Below are positions 16,685-25,488 of a stretch of 35,083 nucleotides of DNA, piece after piece. Location of the stretch: the NCBI GenBank assembly GCA_026399515.1, contig JAPLQT010000128.1:39697-74779 (forward strand), written 5' to 3'. The position numbers and the translations under genes are program-made. Origin of the DNA: Pseudomonadota bacterium (lineage in GTDB: Bacteria > Pseudomonadota > Gammaproteobacteria > Burkholderiales > Rhodocyclaceae). The stretch's first letter is position 1, and each line of letters begins with the position of its first letter. The notes beneath the pieces are model-generated. The model ran no database searches and was not told where the DNA came from. It was given only the letters and a program-made list of their open reading frames with translations.

Positions 16685-16698
16685 TAACTACGTAGTTA
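16685..16698. promoter_or_regulatory. 14-bp palindrome in the coxB promoter region
   Basis: TAACTACGTAGTTA is perfectly palindromic. It lies in an AT-rich stretch 106 bases before coxB, just downstream of TTGAAG (16673-16678), a possible -35 element. The TACGTA core is seen in targets of some LuxR/NarL-type regulators; the binding protein is unknown. Confidence 0.45.
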
Positions 16699-16803
16699 AT
16701 TACTTTATCCTCATCTATTTATATAAAAACATATAACAATCCTGGCCTTGGCTGAAACCATGGGATCGGTGTGGGATAGCTTATCAATACGGAGTTACAC
16801 GAT

Positions 16804-17946
16804 ATGACCAAGCAGGCAAGGTGGGGAAACATGCTTAGACTGGCAGGGCTTCTACTATTCGCGGCGGCTTCGGGATGGGCGCAAGCCGAGTACAAACTGA
16901 ACTTCCAGGAGCCGGCGACCAAGCTGGCGCACGATGTATACGGCCTGCATATGGGGATGATGTATATATGCGTGGTCATCTTCGTGATCGTCTTCAGCGT
17001 CATGTTCTATTCGGTGTTCAAACACCGCAAGTCGTCGGGACGAACGCCGGCGACCTTTCACGAAAGCACCAAGGTCGAGATTTTGTGGACTGTGATCCCG
17101 ACCATCATCCTGCTGCTGATGACCTGGCCGGTGACCATAACCCTGCTGGAAATGCGCGATTCCAGCAACCCGGATATCACCATCAAGGCGACCGGCTATC
17201 AATGGAAGTGGGGCTACGATTACCTGAAAGGCGAGGGCGAGGGCATCAAGTTCATGAGCGTCCTGTCCACACCGCAGGAACAGATTCATAACACCGCCCC
17301 AAAGGGTGAGCACTACCTGCTCGAAGTCGACAACCACGTGGTGGTGCCGGTCGGCAAGAAGATACGCGTTCTGACGACAGCCAACGACGTGATTCACTCC
17401 TGGTTCATACCGGCTTTCGCGGTCAAGCAGGACGCGGTTCCGGGTTTCATCCGCGACACCTCATTCCGTGCCGAACGCGAAGGCATATTCCGCGGGCAAT
17501 GCGCCGAGCTATGCGGCAAGGATCACGCCTACATGCCGATCGTCGTCGAAGTCGTGTCCCCGGAGAAATACACCGCCTGGGTCGCCGAGCAGCAAAAGAA
17601 GATGGCTGCGTCAGCCGCCGATCCGAATAAGGTATGGACCTTGCCGGAACTCGTCAGCCGCGGTGAAACCGTGTATATGCAGAACTGCGTGGCTTGCCAC
17701 CAGCCCACCGGCAAAGGACTGCCGCCGGTGTTCCCGGCACTGGACGGATCGAAGATCGCCACCGGGCCGAAAGCCGGGCATATCGATATCGTCACCAACG
17801 GCAAGACGGGAACCGCGATGGCGGCATTCGGCAAGCAGCTTTCCGATGCCGATCTGGCGGCGGTGATTACCTTCGAACGCAATTCGTGGAGCAACAAGAC
17901 CGGGGAATTGGTTCAGCCGAATGAGATCAAGGCGGCGCGCAAGTAG
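16804..17946 (+). CDS. coxB: Cytochrome c oxidase subunit II with fused cytochrome c domain
   Basis: 380 residues. A signal peptide or first membrane segment occupies 10-27, followed by two membrane helices (about 52-72 and 92-116). The periplasmic CuA domain has all ligands visible: His198, Cys233, Cys237, His241 and Met244 (GQCAELCGKDHAYM). A C-terminal cytochrome c domain binds heme at C295-V-A-C298-H299. This caa3-style fusion lets the subunit take electrons through its own heme c. It is first in the oxidase operon and lies 44 bases before coxA. Two palindromic sites upstream suggest redox-responsive control. Confidence 0.97.
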   Translation: MTKQARWGNMLRLAGLLLFAAASGWAQAEYKLNFQEPATKLAHDVYGLHMGMMYICVVIFVIVFSVMFYSVFKHRKSSGRTPATFHESTKVEILWTVIPTIILLLMTWPVTITLLEMRDSSNPDITIKATGYQWKWGYDYLKGEGEGIKFMSVLSTPQEQIHNTAPKGEHYLLEVDNHVVVPVGKKIRVLTTANDVIHSWFIPAFAVKQDAVPGFIRDTSFRAEREGIFRGQCAELCGKDHAYMPIVVEVVSPEKYTAWVAEQQKKMAASAADPNKVWTLPELVSRGETVYMQNCVACHQPTGKGLPPVFPALDGSKIATGPKAGHIDIVTNGKTGTAMAAFGKQLSDADLAAVITFERNSWSNKTGELVQPNEIKAARK

Positions 17947-17990
17947 TCAGGCGTAAGCGCGGTCAATCAAGAATCGAACAGGAGAATACG

Positions 17991-19583
17991 ATGGAAGCAA
18001 CGGTACCAGGACACGCGGACACGCACGCTCACGGGCACCATGGGCACCCCCCCAGCGGGCTGATGCGCTGGGTGACAACGACCAATCACAAGGATATCGG
18101 CACGATGTACCTGTGGTTCAGCTTTGCCATGTTCCTGGTCGGCGGGATGATGGCGCTGACGATACGTTCCGAACTGTTCCAGCCGGGCTTGCAGATTCTC
18201 GAGCCTGAGCGCTTCAACCAGATGACCACGCTGCATGGCTTGATCATGGTGTTCGGCGCGATCATGCCGGCCTTCGTCGGTTTCGCCAACTGGATGATCC
18301 CGATGCAGATCGGCGCCGCCGACATGGCCTTCGGCCGCATGAACAACTGGAGTTTCTGGTTGTTGCCGCCCGCCGCCACGCTGCTGGTCACCTCCCTGTT
18401 CGTGCCGGGTGGCGCCGCCGCCGCCGGCTGGACCTTGTATGCCCCCCTGAGCGTGCAACAAGGCATGGGCATGGATATGACCATCTTCGCCGTGCATATC
18501 CTAGGCATGTCGTCGATCATGGGATCGATCAACATCATCACCACCATCCTCAACCTGCGCGCCCCAGGCATGAACCTGATGAAGATGCCGCTGTTTGTCT
18601 GGACCTGGCTGATCACAGCCTTCCTGATCATCGCCGTGATGCCTGTTCTCGCCGGCGCGGTGACCATGATCCTGACCGACCGGCACTTCGGAACGAGCTT
18701 CTTCAATGCGGCTGGCGGCGGCGACCCGGTACTGTTCCAGCACGTGTTCTGGTTTTTCGGCCACCCCGAGGTTTACATCGTGGTGATTCCCGGCTTCGGC
18801 GTGGTGTCACAGGTGGTTTCGGCCTTCTCGCGCAAACCTCTGTTCGGCTATGCCTCGATGGTCTATGCGACGGCCTCGATCGCCGTCCTGTCCTTCTTCG
18901 TCTGGGCCCACCACATGTATACCGTCGGCATGCCCGTCGGCGGGCAGTTGTACTTCATGTATGCGACCATGCTGATCGCCATTCCGACCGGAGTGAAAGT
19001 ATTCAATTGGATCGCCACCATGTGGCGCGGCTCGCTGAGTTTCGAGACGCCGATGCTGTTCTCGCTGGGATTCATCTTCCTGTTTACCATGGGCGGATTC
19101 TCCGGCCTGGTGCTGGCGATGGCGCCGGTCGATGTGCAGATGCAGGACACCTACTACGTGGTGGCGCATTTCCACTACACCATGGTGGCCGGCGCTCTGT
19201 TCTCGGCATTCTCGGCGACCTATTATTGGCTGCCGAAATGGACCGGCCACATGTACAACGAGAAACTCGGCAAGGTGCATTTCTGGCTGTCGCTGATCTT
19301 CTTCAACATGACCTTCTTCGTTCAGCATTTCCTCGGGCTCGCCGGCATGCCGCGCCGCATTCCCGACTATGCGCTGCAATTTACCGAGTTCAACCAGATC
19401 TCGACCATCGGCGCATTTGGTTTCGGACTCTCCCAACTGCTGTTCCTCTACAACATCATCACCTGCATTAAGGGCGGCCCCAAGGCGCCCGCCAAACCGT
19501 GGGATGGCGCCGAAGGACTGGAGTGGGATCTGCCTTCGCCGGCGCCTTACCACTCCTGGGAAACTCAGCCAACCGTGAAGTAG
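17991..19583 (+). CDS. coxA: Cytochrome c oxidase subunit I
   Basis: 530 residues with 12 membrane helices. AGGAGA lies 6 bases upstream of ATG 17991. The N-terminal tail is His-rich (HADTHAHGHHGH). Heme-copper ligands are recognisable: the low-spin heme His in TLHGLIMVF, the CuB His and cross-linked Tyr in GHPEVYIVVIPGFG, the two CuB His residues in WAHHMYTVG, and the heme His pair in VAHFHYTM. The K- and D-channel type sequence marks an A-type aa3 oxidase that reduces O2 and pumps protons. It is the catalytic core of the operon. Confidence 0.98.
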   Translation: MEATVPGHADTHAHGHHGHPPSGLMRWVTTTNHKDIGTMYLWFSFAMFLVGGMMALTIRSELFQPGLQILEPERFNQMTTLHGLIMVFGAIMPAFVGFANWMIPMQIGAADMAFGRMNNWSFWLLPPAATLLVTSLFVPGGAAAAGWTLYAPLSVQQGMGMDMTIFAVHILGMSSIMGSINIITTILNLRAPGMNLMKMPLFVWTWLITAFLIIAVMPVLAGAVTMILTDRHFGTSFFNAAGGGDPVLFQHVFWFFGHPEVYIVVIPGFGVVSQVVSAFSRKPLFGYASMVYATASIAVLSFFVWAHHMYTVGMPVGGQLYFMYATMLIAIPTGVKVFNWIATMWRGSLSFETPMLFSLGFIFLFTMGGFSGLVLAMAPVDVQMQDTYYVVAHFHYTMVAGALFSAFSATYYWLPKWTGHMYNEKLGKVHFWLSLIFFNMTFFVQHFLGLAGMPRRIPDYALQFTEFNQISTIGAFGFGLSQLLFLYNIITCIKGGPKAPAKPWDGAEGLEWDLPSPAPYHSWETQPTVK

Positions 19584-19591
19584 GCGTTTCA

Positions 19592-19723
19592 ATGGACAAT
19601 CCCGGTCAATCGCCGAATAATTCATCCGCCAGGCGCACGCTGCTTACCGGCCTGTTTTTGGCATCGGTGGCGTTGGCGATGTTCATCGGGTCTATCCTGG
19701 GCGGCTGGGTGACGGTCAAATGA
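19592..19723 (+). CDS. Small cytochrome oxidase assembly protein
   Basis: 43 residues: a polar N-terminus (MDNPGQSPNNSSARR) and a single membrane helix (LLTGLFLASVALAMFIGSIL) ending GGWVTVK. It starts 8 bases after coxA and overlaps ctaG by four bases (ATGA). Small single-helix genes at this position are a regular feature of betaproteobacterial cox operons and are annotated as oxidase small assembly proteins. The mechanism is unknown; it may support CtaG or copper insertion. Confidence 0.8.
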   Translation: MDNPGQSPNNSSARRTLLTGLFLASVALAMFIGSILGGWVTVK

Positions 19724-20280
19724 AGGTCATCACAATCACGGACAATCGCAAGTTGGTTGCCAAATTGGTGCTGTTTTCGACGCTGATGTTCGGCTTCGGT
19801 TATGCGCTGGTGCCGTTCTATTCGGTCTTTTGCGCGCTTACCGGCCAGAACCAGATCGGCCTGACCGACCTGCCGACCAATACGCAAGTGGACTCCGGTC
19901 GAACAGTCAACATCGAATTCGATGCCAATGTGCACGATATGCCCTGGCAGTTTCACCCCTTGCAATCTCAGGTCGCGGTGCATCCGGGTGAAGTGACGCA
20001 AATCCTCTATGAGGTGGTCAATACCCGCAATGTGCCGGTTACCGGGCAAGCGATTCCGAGTTATGGGCCGAAACGCGTGGCCGAGTATTTCAAGAAGCTG
20101 GAATGTTTCTGCTTCGAGAGGCAGACGCTGGCGGCGGGAGAACGGCGGCGGATGCCGGTAGTGTTTGTAGTCGATCCCGCGCTGCCAAAGGACATCGGGA
20201 CGATTACTCTGTCCTATACGTTTTTCGAAGTCGAAGGTATCCATGCCGCATCGCCTTCGAGCGGGCAGGGCGGAGCATGA
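19720..20280 (+). CDS. ctaG: Cytochrome c oxidase assembly factor CtaG/Cox11
   Basis: 186 residues. One N-terminal membrane helix (KLVLFSTLMFGFGYALVPFY, about 14-33) is followed by a periplasmic immunoglobulin-like copper domain. The copper-binding CxC motif ECFCFE is visible near residue 127, and the VPFYSVFCALTG segment is typical of Cox11. It delivers copper to the CuB site of subunit I. It overlaps genes on both sides by four bases, so it is translationally coupled within the operon. Confidence 0.95.
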   Translation: MKVITITDNRKLVAKLVLFSTLMFGFGYALVPFYSVFCALTGQNQIGLTDLPTNTQVDSGRTVNIEFDANVHDMPWQFHPLQSQVAVHPGEVTQILYEVVNTRNVPVTGQAIPSYGPKRVAEYFKKLECFCFERQTLAAGERRRMPVVFVVDPALPKDIGTITLSYTFFEVEGIHAASPSSGQGGA

Positions 20281-20504
20281 AAGAGCAAGCGCCGGTGGCG
20301 AAGCAAGCCAGCTTCCTGGCTGTAGTAACGACGATATTCTGGGCGTTTTTCGGAGTGCGCAAGCGTAGCGATCACGAGTCGTCCACGGTGAATATCACGC
20401 CAGTCCAGGTGGTGGTTGGAGGTCTGATTGGCGGTGCGCTGTTTGTATTCATACTGATCTTCGTGGTGCGGATAATCATCGCGAACCACGGGACAACTAT
20501 CTGA
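20277..20504 (+). CDS. DUF2970 small membrane protein
   Basis: 75 residues, start ATG 20277 overlapping the ctaG stop. It has an N-terminal segment FLAVVTTIFWAFFGVRKRS and a C-terminal membrane helix (VVVGGLIGGALFVFILIFVVRIIIA). FWAFFGVRK is the hallmark of DUF2970 proteins, which sit between ctaG and coxC in many Betaproteobacteria. The function is unknown but presumably concerns oxidase assembly or stability. Confidence 0.88.
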   Translation: MKEQAPVAKQASFLAVVTTIFWAFFGVRKRSDHESSTVNITPVQVVVGGLIGGALFVFILIFVVRIIIANHGTTI

Positions 20505-20517
20505 TAGGGAGATGACG

Positions 20518-21363
20518 ATGTCGCAGGAAACCTATTACTACGTGCCTGGCCCATCGCGTTGGCCGCTGGTCGGTTCGCTCGCCTTGCTGCTCATGGGGTC
20601 GGGCGCGGCGATGTGGGTGAACCATATTGGTGCCGGCCCATATATGGTGCTGGCCGGCTTCCTCGTTCTGGTTTTCATGATGAAAGGCTGGTTCGGCGTC
20701 GTCATCGGAGAATCGGAAGGCGGCTCCTATAACAAGCGGGTCGACCTTTCGTTCCGTTGGGCGATGAGCTGGTTCATCTTCTCCGAAGTGATGTTCTTCT
20801 CGGCATTTTTCGGCGCCTTGTTTTATGTCCGCACCCTGTCGATACCGGATCTCGGCAGCGTCGAACAACAAATGCTATGGCCCGAGTTCAAGGCCGCCTG
20901 GCCCTCGGCCGGCCCAGGCTTCAAGGAGGCGTTTACGCCGATGGCGGCCTGGGGAATACCGGCCATCAACACCCTGCTGCTGCTGACGTCCGGCGTCACC
21001 CTGACTTGGGCGCACTGGGGTCTGCTCAAGGACAACCGAACTCAGCTCAAGCTTGGACTGGTATTGACGATCCTGCTCGGCCTGGTCTTCCTGTCGTTGC
21101 AGGTATTCGAATACTCGCACGCCTACCACGAGATGAACCTGAAGCTATCGACCGGCGTCTATGGCACGACGTTCTTCATGCTGACCGGGTTCCATGGCCT
21201 GCACGTGACGATCGGCGCCACGATGCTGATCGTCATGCTGTTCAGGGTAATGGCGGGCCATTTCAAACCCGACCACCATTTCGCCTTCGAGGGCGTGGCC
21301 TGGTACTGGCACTTCGTCGACGTGGTATGGTTGTTCCTGTTTGTCGTCGTTTATTGGCTGTAA
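20518..21363 (+). CDS. coxC: Cytochrome c oxidase subunit III
   Basis: 281 residues with seven membrane helices. AGGGAG (20506-20511) is 6 bases before ATG 20518, which is preferred over ATG 20512. Family motifs are seen: FRWAMSWFIFSEVMFFSAFF in the early helices, the conserved EYSHAYHEMN stretch, the GFHGLHVTIG segment and the final WHFVDVVWLFLFVVVYWL. Subunit III stabilises the core and aids proton uptake. It is followed by a strong bidirectional terminator, so the first cox transcript probably ends here. Confidence 0.97.
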   Translation: MSQETYYYVPGPSRWPLVGSLALLLMGSGAAMWVNHIGAGPYMVLAGFLVLVFMMKGWFGVVIGESEGGSYNKRVDLSFRWAMSWFIFSEVMFFSAFFGALFYVRTLSIPDLGSVEQQMLWPEFKAAWPSAGPGFKEAFTPMAAWGIPAINTLLLLTSGVTLTWAHWGLLKDNRTQLKLGLVLTILLGLVFLSLQVFEYSHAYHEMNLKLSTGVYGTTFFMLTGFHGLHVTIGATMLIVMLFRVMAGHFKPDHHFAFEGVAWYWHFVDVVWLFLFVVVYWL

Positions 21364-21395
21364 TACTCAGACCGAAGTCGATCCGCAGTAAAATC

Positions 21396-21425
21396 AAAAA
21401 AGCGCCGCCCCGCGGCGCTTTTTTT
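21396..21425. terminator. Bidirectional rho-independent terminator after coxC
   Basis: AAAAAAGCGCCGC (21396-21408), a CCC loop, and GCGGCGC followed by seven T (21412-21425). The 7-bp GC stem is extended by A-T pairs on both sides, so it can work for coxC and for the convergent DUF2909 gene. Confidence 0.93.
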
Positions 21426-21436
21426 CCTTTCAAAGG

Positions 21437-21631
21437 CTAGAGCCGTTCGCCGATCAGGCCAAAATAATGTGCCGCCATGAGCATCGCAAATAACAGCAAC
21501 GAAAGACCGACCCTCCCGGTGAGTGCGCGTGCGGTACGATTGGAGCCTGAACGGTCGGCCAACAGGAAGAACAGCGCCGAACCCATACTGATCAGGATCA
21601 ACACCAGCAGTATCACCACGACAATGCGCAC
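21437..21631 (-). CDS. DUF2909 twin-membrane-segment protein
   Basis: 64 residues from GTG 21631, which is preceded by GGGGA at proper spacing and begins the protein with a family-like VRIVVVILLVLILISMGSA helix. It has two membrane helices joined by a basic loop (LADRSGSNRTARALTGRVG) and ends HYFGLIGERL. Proteins of this type occur opposite the cox genes between coxC and surf1 in Betaproteobacteria. The function is unknown. It is convergent with coxC across a shared terminator and divergent from surf1. Confidence 0.85.
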   Translation of the reverse strand: MRIVVVILLVLILISMGSALFFLLADRSGSNRTARALTGRVGLSLLLFAMLMAAHYFGLIGERL

Positions 21632-21714
21632 GAGAGTCCCCAAGAACAAACCAAAGCGGAAGTTTAGCCCATCGCACGCCGGCAAACCATCTCCAGGTGA
21701 GCGGGAATAAAGAC

Positions 21715-22425
21715 GTGGCAACGATCACGAAATTACTGCCGACGCTGGCGGCATTCGCGGTGATGGCGCTGACGATGGCGTTGGGCGTATGGCAGGTCGG
21801 GCGAGCGCATGAAAAGGACGCACTGGCCGGCCGCTACGACGCCTTGGCGAAAGCGCCGCCGATCGACCTGGGCGCGGAAATTCTGGACATTCCTCCATCG
21901 CTGGAATTTCATCCGGTCAATGCCAAGGGAATCTGGTTGCCTGAGCAGGCAGTGTTTCTTGATAACAAGGTGCACCAGGGGCACGTCGGATTTCAAGTCC
22001 TCATGCCGTTGCGGCTGGAGGGCAGCGATATGCACGTTTTGGTCAATCGCGGCTGGCTGCCGGCAGCGGGCGACCGGTCGCAAATGCCCCAGCCGAAAAC
22101 ACCTGTGGGCGTGGTCGACATCCATGGCTTCCTGCGCTCTGCTCCGGATCGTTTCAAGGAGTTGAGCGAGACCTATCGCGAAGGCCGCATCTGGGAAAAT
22201 GTCACCGTGGAGCGCTATGCGGCCTGGTCGAAACTCAAATTGCAACCCATGATCCTGTACCAGACCGATGCCGTCGAGGATGGCCTGGTTCGGCTCTGGA
22301 TCCGCCCTGACGCCGGGTCGGAACGCAATATCGGTTATGCCCTGCAGTGGTTCGGCTTGTCCGCGTTGACGGCATTTTTCTGGCTGCGCCATTTTTTCCG
22401 GAGAAAGGCTCCCGATGTCGCTTAA
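21715..22425 (+). CDS. SURF1-family oxidase assembly protein
   Basis: About 236 residues from GTG 21715; GTG 21697 is an in-frame alternative. The SURF1 layout is an N-terminal membrane helix (LAAFAVMALTMALGVWQVGR) with the GVWQ motif, a periplasmic loop with LVNRGWLP, and a C-terminal helix with RNIGYALQWFGLSAL. SURF1 helps place heme a in subunit I. It overlaps the next gene by 11 bases. A separate promoter is needed because of the terminator after coxC. Confidence 0.94.
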   Translation: MATITKLLPTLAAFAVMALTMALGVWQVGRAHEKDALAGRYDALAKAPPIDLGAEILDIPPSLEFHPVNAKGIWLPEQAVFLDNKVHQGHVGFQVLMPLRLEGSDMHVLVNRGWLPAAGDRSQMPQPKTPVGVVDIHGFLRSAPDRFKELSETYREGRIWENVTVERYAAWSKLKLQPMILYQTDAVEDGLVRLWIRPDAGSERNIGYALQWFGLSALTAFFWLRHFFRRKAPDVA

Positions 22426-22978
22426 CGGCAAGAACCCGCTGTTGTGGCTATTCGCCCTGGGCATGCTGACACTTGCCGGATCCTATGGGGCTTATCTGTG
22501 GTGGCTGCCTACGCAGCATATGAACCACGGCGAATTGCTGGAAACCCGCCCCCTGCCGGCAACCATGCTGCAAGAGATGTCGGGCAGACGGTTCCCGTTT
22601 GAAAGTCTGCGCGGCAAGTGGCTGTTGTTGACCGTCCAGCCCGCTGCCTGCGATGCGCGGTGCCGGCAAAAACTCTATTACATGCGACAAGTGCGTACCG
22701 CCCAGAACGAGAATATGATGCGCATCGAGCGTCTCTGGCTGGTAACCGGCGAAGGCAGTCCAGCACCGTATTTGCTGTCCGAGCACCCGGGGTTGATAAT
22801 GGCCCGCCTGACTGATCCCGCCTGGCTGGCTGCCTTGCCGGTGAGACGCGAAGCCGGTGAACATATCTACCTGGTCGACCCGCTCGGCAACCTGGTATTG
22901 CGTTACAACGACGAATCGGATCCCACGGGTATGCTCAAGGATCTGGTGCGCCTGCTGAAGGTCTCGCGCATCGGCTGA
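22415..22978 (+). CDS. SCO-like membrane-anchored thioredoxin-fold protein
   Basis: 187 residues: one N-terminal helix (PLLWLFALGMLTLAGSYGAYL) and a periplasmic thioredoxin-like domain. C79-D-A-R-C83 is a CxxxC pair in the place of the SCO copper site, and GEHIYLVDPLGNLVLRY matches the SCO C-terminal strand with its His. It lacks the proline after the second Cys seen in classic SCO. It overlaps surf1 and is probably another CuA assembly or thiol protein; direct evidence of function is absent. Confidence 0.8.
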   Translation: MSLNGKNPLLWLFALGMLTLAGSYGAYLWWLPTQHMNHGELLETRPLPATMLQEMSGRRFPFESLRGKWLLLTVQPAACDARCRQKLYYMRQVRTAQNENMMRIERLWLVTGEGSPAPYLLSEHPGLIMARLTDPAWLAALPVRREAGEHIYLVDPLGNLVLRYNDESDPTGMLKDLVRLLKVSRIG

Positions 22979-23014
22979 ATAGCGCAATGTTGCCAGGCGA
23001 AGAAGAACAGCTTT

Positions 23015-23929
23015 ATGAAGACCGAACCCATCATGGAAACGAATTTGCCATCCGCTATGGCCGCGACAATCCGGCGGCAGGCCGGCGATTTTTTCGCCCT
23101 GACCAAGCCGCGGGTCGTTTCATTGATTGTTTTCTGCGCCTTCATCGGCATGTTGCTCGCCCCCGGCAGCCTGGCCATGCCCGGCGTCCTCGCAGCGGCG
23201 ACGCTGGGTATCGCCCTGGTCGCCGGCGCCGCGGCGGCCCTCAACTGCCTGATTGAACAAAATATCGATCGCAAGATGGCGCGCACGCGAGCGCGGCCGC
23301 TGCCACGCGGCGCGATCGGCGCGGGAGCCACCCTGGTCTGGTCGCTGGCCTTGTGCAGCCTGGGTTTGGCGATCCTGCTCTACTGGGTCAATCCGCTCAC
23401 CGCGTGGCTGACACTGGCGACTTTTGTCGGCTATGCCCTCATCTACACCGTGGTGTTGAAACCCCTGACGCCGCAGAACATCGTCATCGGCGGCCTGTCC
23501 GGAGCGATGCCGCCGGCCCTGGGATGGGCTGCCGTGGCCAACGACCTGCCCGCCCAAGCGTGGTTGCTGGTGCTGATCATTTACGCCTGGACGCCCCCTC
23601 ACTTCTGGGCGCTGGCGCTGTATCGAACACGCGAATACGCGGCGGCGGGGGTACCGATGCTGCCGGTCACCCACGGATCCAAGTTCACCCGCCTGCACAT
23701 CTTCCTCTACACCTGGCTGCTCACTGCCGTCACGCTGATGCCGTTCATCATCGGCATGAGCGGCTGGCTTTACCTGGGAGTGGCGCTGGTCCTGGACGCC
23801 CTGTTTCTCGCCTACACCTGGCTGCTCTGGCAGGAATACAGCGATGCGGCGGCCCGCAAGACCTTCAGATATTCGATCTTCTATCTGTCCGCCCTGTTCT
23901 CAGCCCTGCTGATCGACCATTTCCTGTGA
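23015..23929 (+). CDS. ctaB: Protoheme IX farnesyltransferase (heme O synthase)
   Basis: 304 residues of the UbiA prenyltransferase family, mostly membrane helices. The first Asp-rich motif is [19 protein letters not shown]. The YTPHFW-like segment is seen as [11 protein letters not shown]. It converts heme B to heme O. In the usual operon the heme A synthase gene ctaA precedes it, but here only 36 bases separate it from the SCO-like gene, so ctaA is absent from this locus. ATG 23015 is taken as start; ATG 23033 is possible. Confidence 0.96.
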   Translation: MKTEPIMETNLPSAMAATIRRQAGDFFALTKPRVVSLIVFCAFIGMLLAPGSLAMPGVLAAATLGIALVAGAAAALNCLIEQNIDRKMARTRARPLPRGAIGAGATLVWSLALCSLGLAILLYWVNPLTAWLTLATFVGYALIYTVVLKPLTPQNIVIGGLSGAMPPALGWAAVANDLPAQAWLLVLIIYAWTPPHFWALALYRTREYAAAGVPMLPVTHGSKFTRLHIFLYTWLLTAVTLMPFIIGMSGWLYLGVALVLDALFLAYTWLLWQEYSDAAARKTFRYSIFYLSALFSALLIDHFL

Positions 23930-23943
23930 ATCGAGTACCCGCC

Positions 23944-24522
23944 ATGCGCCGTCTGATCGCGCTCTGTACGATGTTGCTGCTGGGATGCAGCCAGCCGCCG
24001 CAGTTCAACAGCACCGATATTACCGGTGCCGAATTCGGCCGCGAGTTTTCCTCGCCGCTGACCGACCATACCGGATCGCCGCGCCGGCTGGCCGACTTCA
24101 AAGGCAAGGCGGTGGTGATATTCTTCGGCTACACGCAGTGCCCGGATGTCTGCCCGACTACGCTATCCGCCATGGCCGAAGTGTTGAAACTGCTCGGCGA
24201 CGATGGCAGGAAAGTGCAGGTGCTGTTCATTACGGTGGATCCGGAACGCGACACTCGCGAACTGCTCGCCGCCTACGTGCCGGCGTTCCATCCTTCGTTC
24301 ATCGGCCTGAGCGCCGACGCGACCACGACCGCGGCGACGGCGCTGGCATTCAAGGTCTTCTACCAGAAACAGGCGGGCAGTTCCCCCAACACCTATAGCG
24401 TAGACCACAGTGCCAACAGCTACGTCTATGACCCGCAGGGCCATTTGCGCCTCTACGTGAAACACGGCGAAATACCGGAGAAGATCGCCGCCGATATCAA
24501 ATTGTTGCTGGCGGGAAAATAA
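23944..24522 (+). CDS. SCO1/SenC-family copper chaperone, lipoprotein
   Basis: 192 residues. The N-terminal signal has lipobox LLGC with Cys15 as lipid site, then a thioredoxin-fold domain with the copper ligands C66-P-D-V-C70-P and His155 (VDHSANSYVYDPQG). It inserts copper or reduces the CuA site of subunit II. It starts 14 bases after ctaB. The stop codon is part of the hairpin that ends the operon. All key residues are intact, in contrast with the divergent SCO-like protein two genes upstream. Confidence 0.95.
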   Translation: MRRLIALCTMLLLGCSQPPQFNSTDITGAEFGREFSSPLTDHTGSPRRLADFKGKAVVIFFGYTQCPDVCPTTLSAMAEVLKLLGDDGRKVQVLFITVDPERDTRELLAAYVPAFHPSFIGLSADATTTAATALAFKVFYQKQAGSSPNTYSVDHSANSYVYDPQGHLRLYVKHGEIPEKIAADIKLLLAGK

Positions 24523-24551
24523 ATGGCCGCCCGGAAAACGGGGCGGCCATT
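24522..24551. terminator. Hairpin between convergent sco and rpoH
   Basis: AATGGCCGCCC (24522-24532) and GGGCGGCCATT (24541-24551) are perfect 11-bp arms around GGAAAACG. No T-tract follows, but the stable stem between converging genes suggests a transcription end. Confidence 0.7.
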
Positions 24552-24602
24552 GATTCATCAGGGAAACAGCGTGATTTAGTACCCTGAAACCAAGGGCGGG
24601 CA

Positions 24603-25469
24603 CTAGTGCGGCGTCAGCGTTTGGCGCATCTTCTGCAAAGCCTTGACCTCGATCTGGCGTATCCGCTCCGCGGATACTCCGTATTCCTCCGCCAGTTCAT
24701 GCAGCGTCTGGGCTTCGCCTTCCTCGGCCAGCCAGCGTCGCACCACTATATCCCGACTACGTTCGTCCAGTTCCGCCAAGGCGTCGCTCAGGCCGGCGCC
24801 CTGGAGACGGTCATATTCCTTGCGTTCCAGCATGGCCAATGGTTCGGTGCTGACTTCCGCCGGCAGATAGGCGATCGGCGCGTAGCGATCTTCCTCGTCA
24901 TCGACCATGGGCTCCAGCGAAACATCCTGGCCGGAGAGACGCGTCTCCATCTCGACGACTTCCTCGGGCTTGACACCGAGCTGCTTCGCCATCGCCCTCA
25001 CTTCATCCGGGCTGAGGGTGGTCAAGCCTTTTTTCAGGCTGCGCAGGTTGAAGAACAGCTTGCGTTGTGCCTTGGTGGTCGCAATCTTCACCAGGCGCCA
25101 GTTCTTCAATACATATTCGTGGATTTCGGCTTTTATCCAATGCAGGGCGAACGAGACGAGGCGCACGCCGCGTTCCGGATCGAAGCGCTTGACCGCCTTC
25201 ATCAGGCCGACATTCCCCTCCTGTATCAGGTCGGCGTGAGGCAATCCATAGCCCAGATAGCCACGGGCGATCGAAACCACCAGGCGCAGATGCGACAACA
25301 CCAACTGACGCGCGGCATCAAGATCGTCCTCGTTGCGAAAGCGCCGCGCCAAATCCTTTTCCTCTTGTTCGGAAAGGATAGGCATGCGGTTCGCCGCCTG
25401 GATGTACGTCTCGATACTGCCGGCAGTTGTGGGCAGTGCAATATGATGAATCGACAGAGCGTTGCTCAT
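24603..25469 (-). CDS. rpoH: Heat-shock sigma factor RpoH (sigma-32)
   Basis: 288 residues. Region 2 carries LVLSHLRLVVSIARGYLGYGL and DLIQEGNVGLMKAVKRFDPERGVRL. The RpoH-specific segment QRKLFFNLRSLKK follows region 2. Region 4 HTH is near the end (LHELAEEYGVSAERIRQIE). A strong AGGAGG precedes the ATG. It directs RNA polymerase to chaperone and protease promoters on heat shock. A CIRCE element overlaps its promoter, so HrcA repression probably sets its transcription. It is convergent with sco and divergent from glpA. Confidence 0.97.
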   Translation of the reverse strand: MSNALSIHHIALPTTAGSIETYIQAANRMPILSEQEEKDLARRFRNEDDLDAARQLVLSHLRLVVSIARGYLGYGLPHADLIQEGNVGLMKAVKRFDPERGVRLVSFALHWIKAEIHEYVLKNWRLVKIATTKAQRKLFFNLRSLKKGLTTLSPDEVRAMAKQLGVKPEEVVEMETRLSGQDVSLEPMVDDEEDRYAPIAYLPAEVSTEPLAMLERKEYDRLQGAGLSDALAELDERSRDIVVRRWLAEEGEAQTLHELAEEYGVSAERIRQIEVKALQKMRQTLTPH

Positions 25470-25488
25470 AAATTTACCTCCTGGAAGA

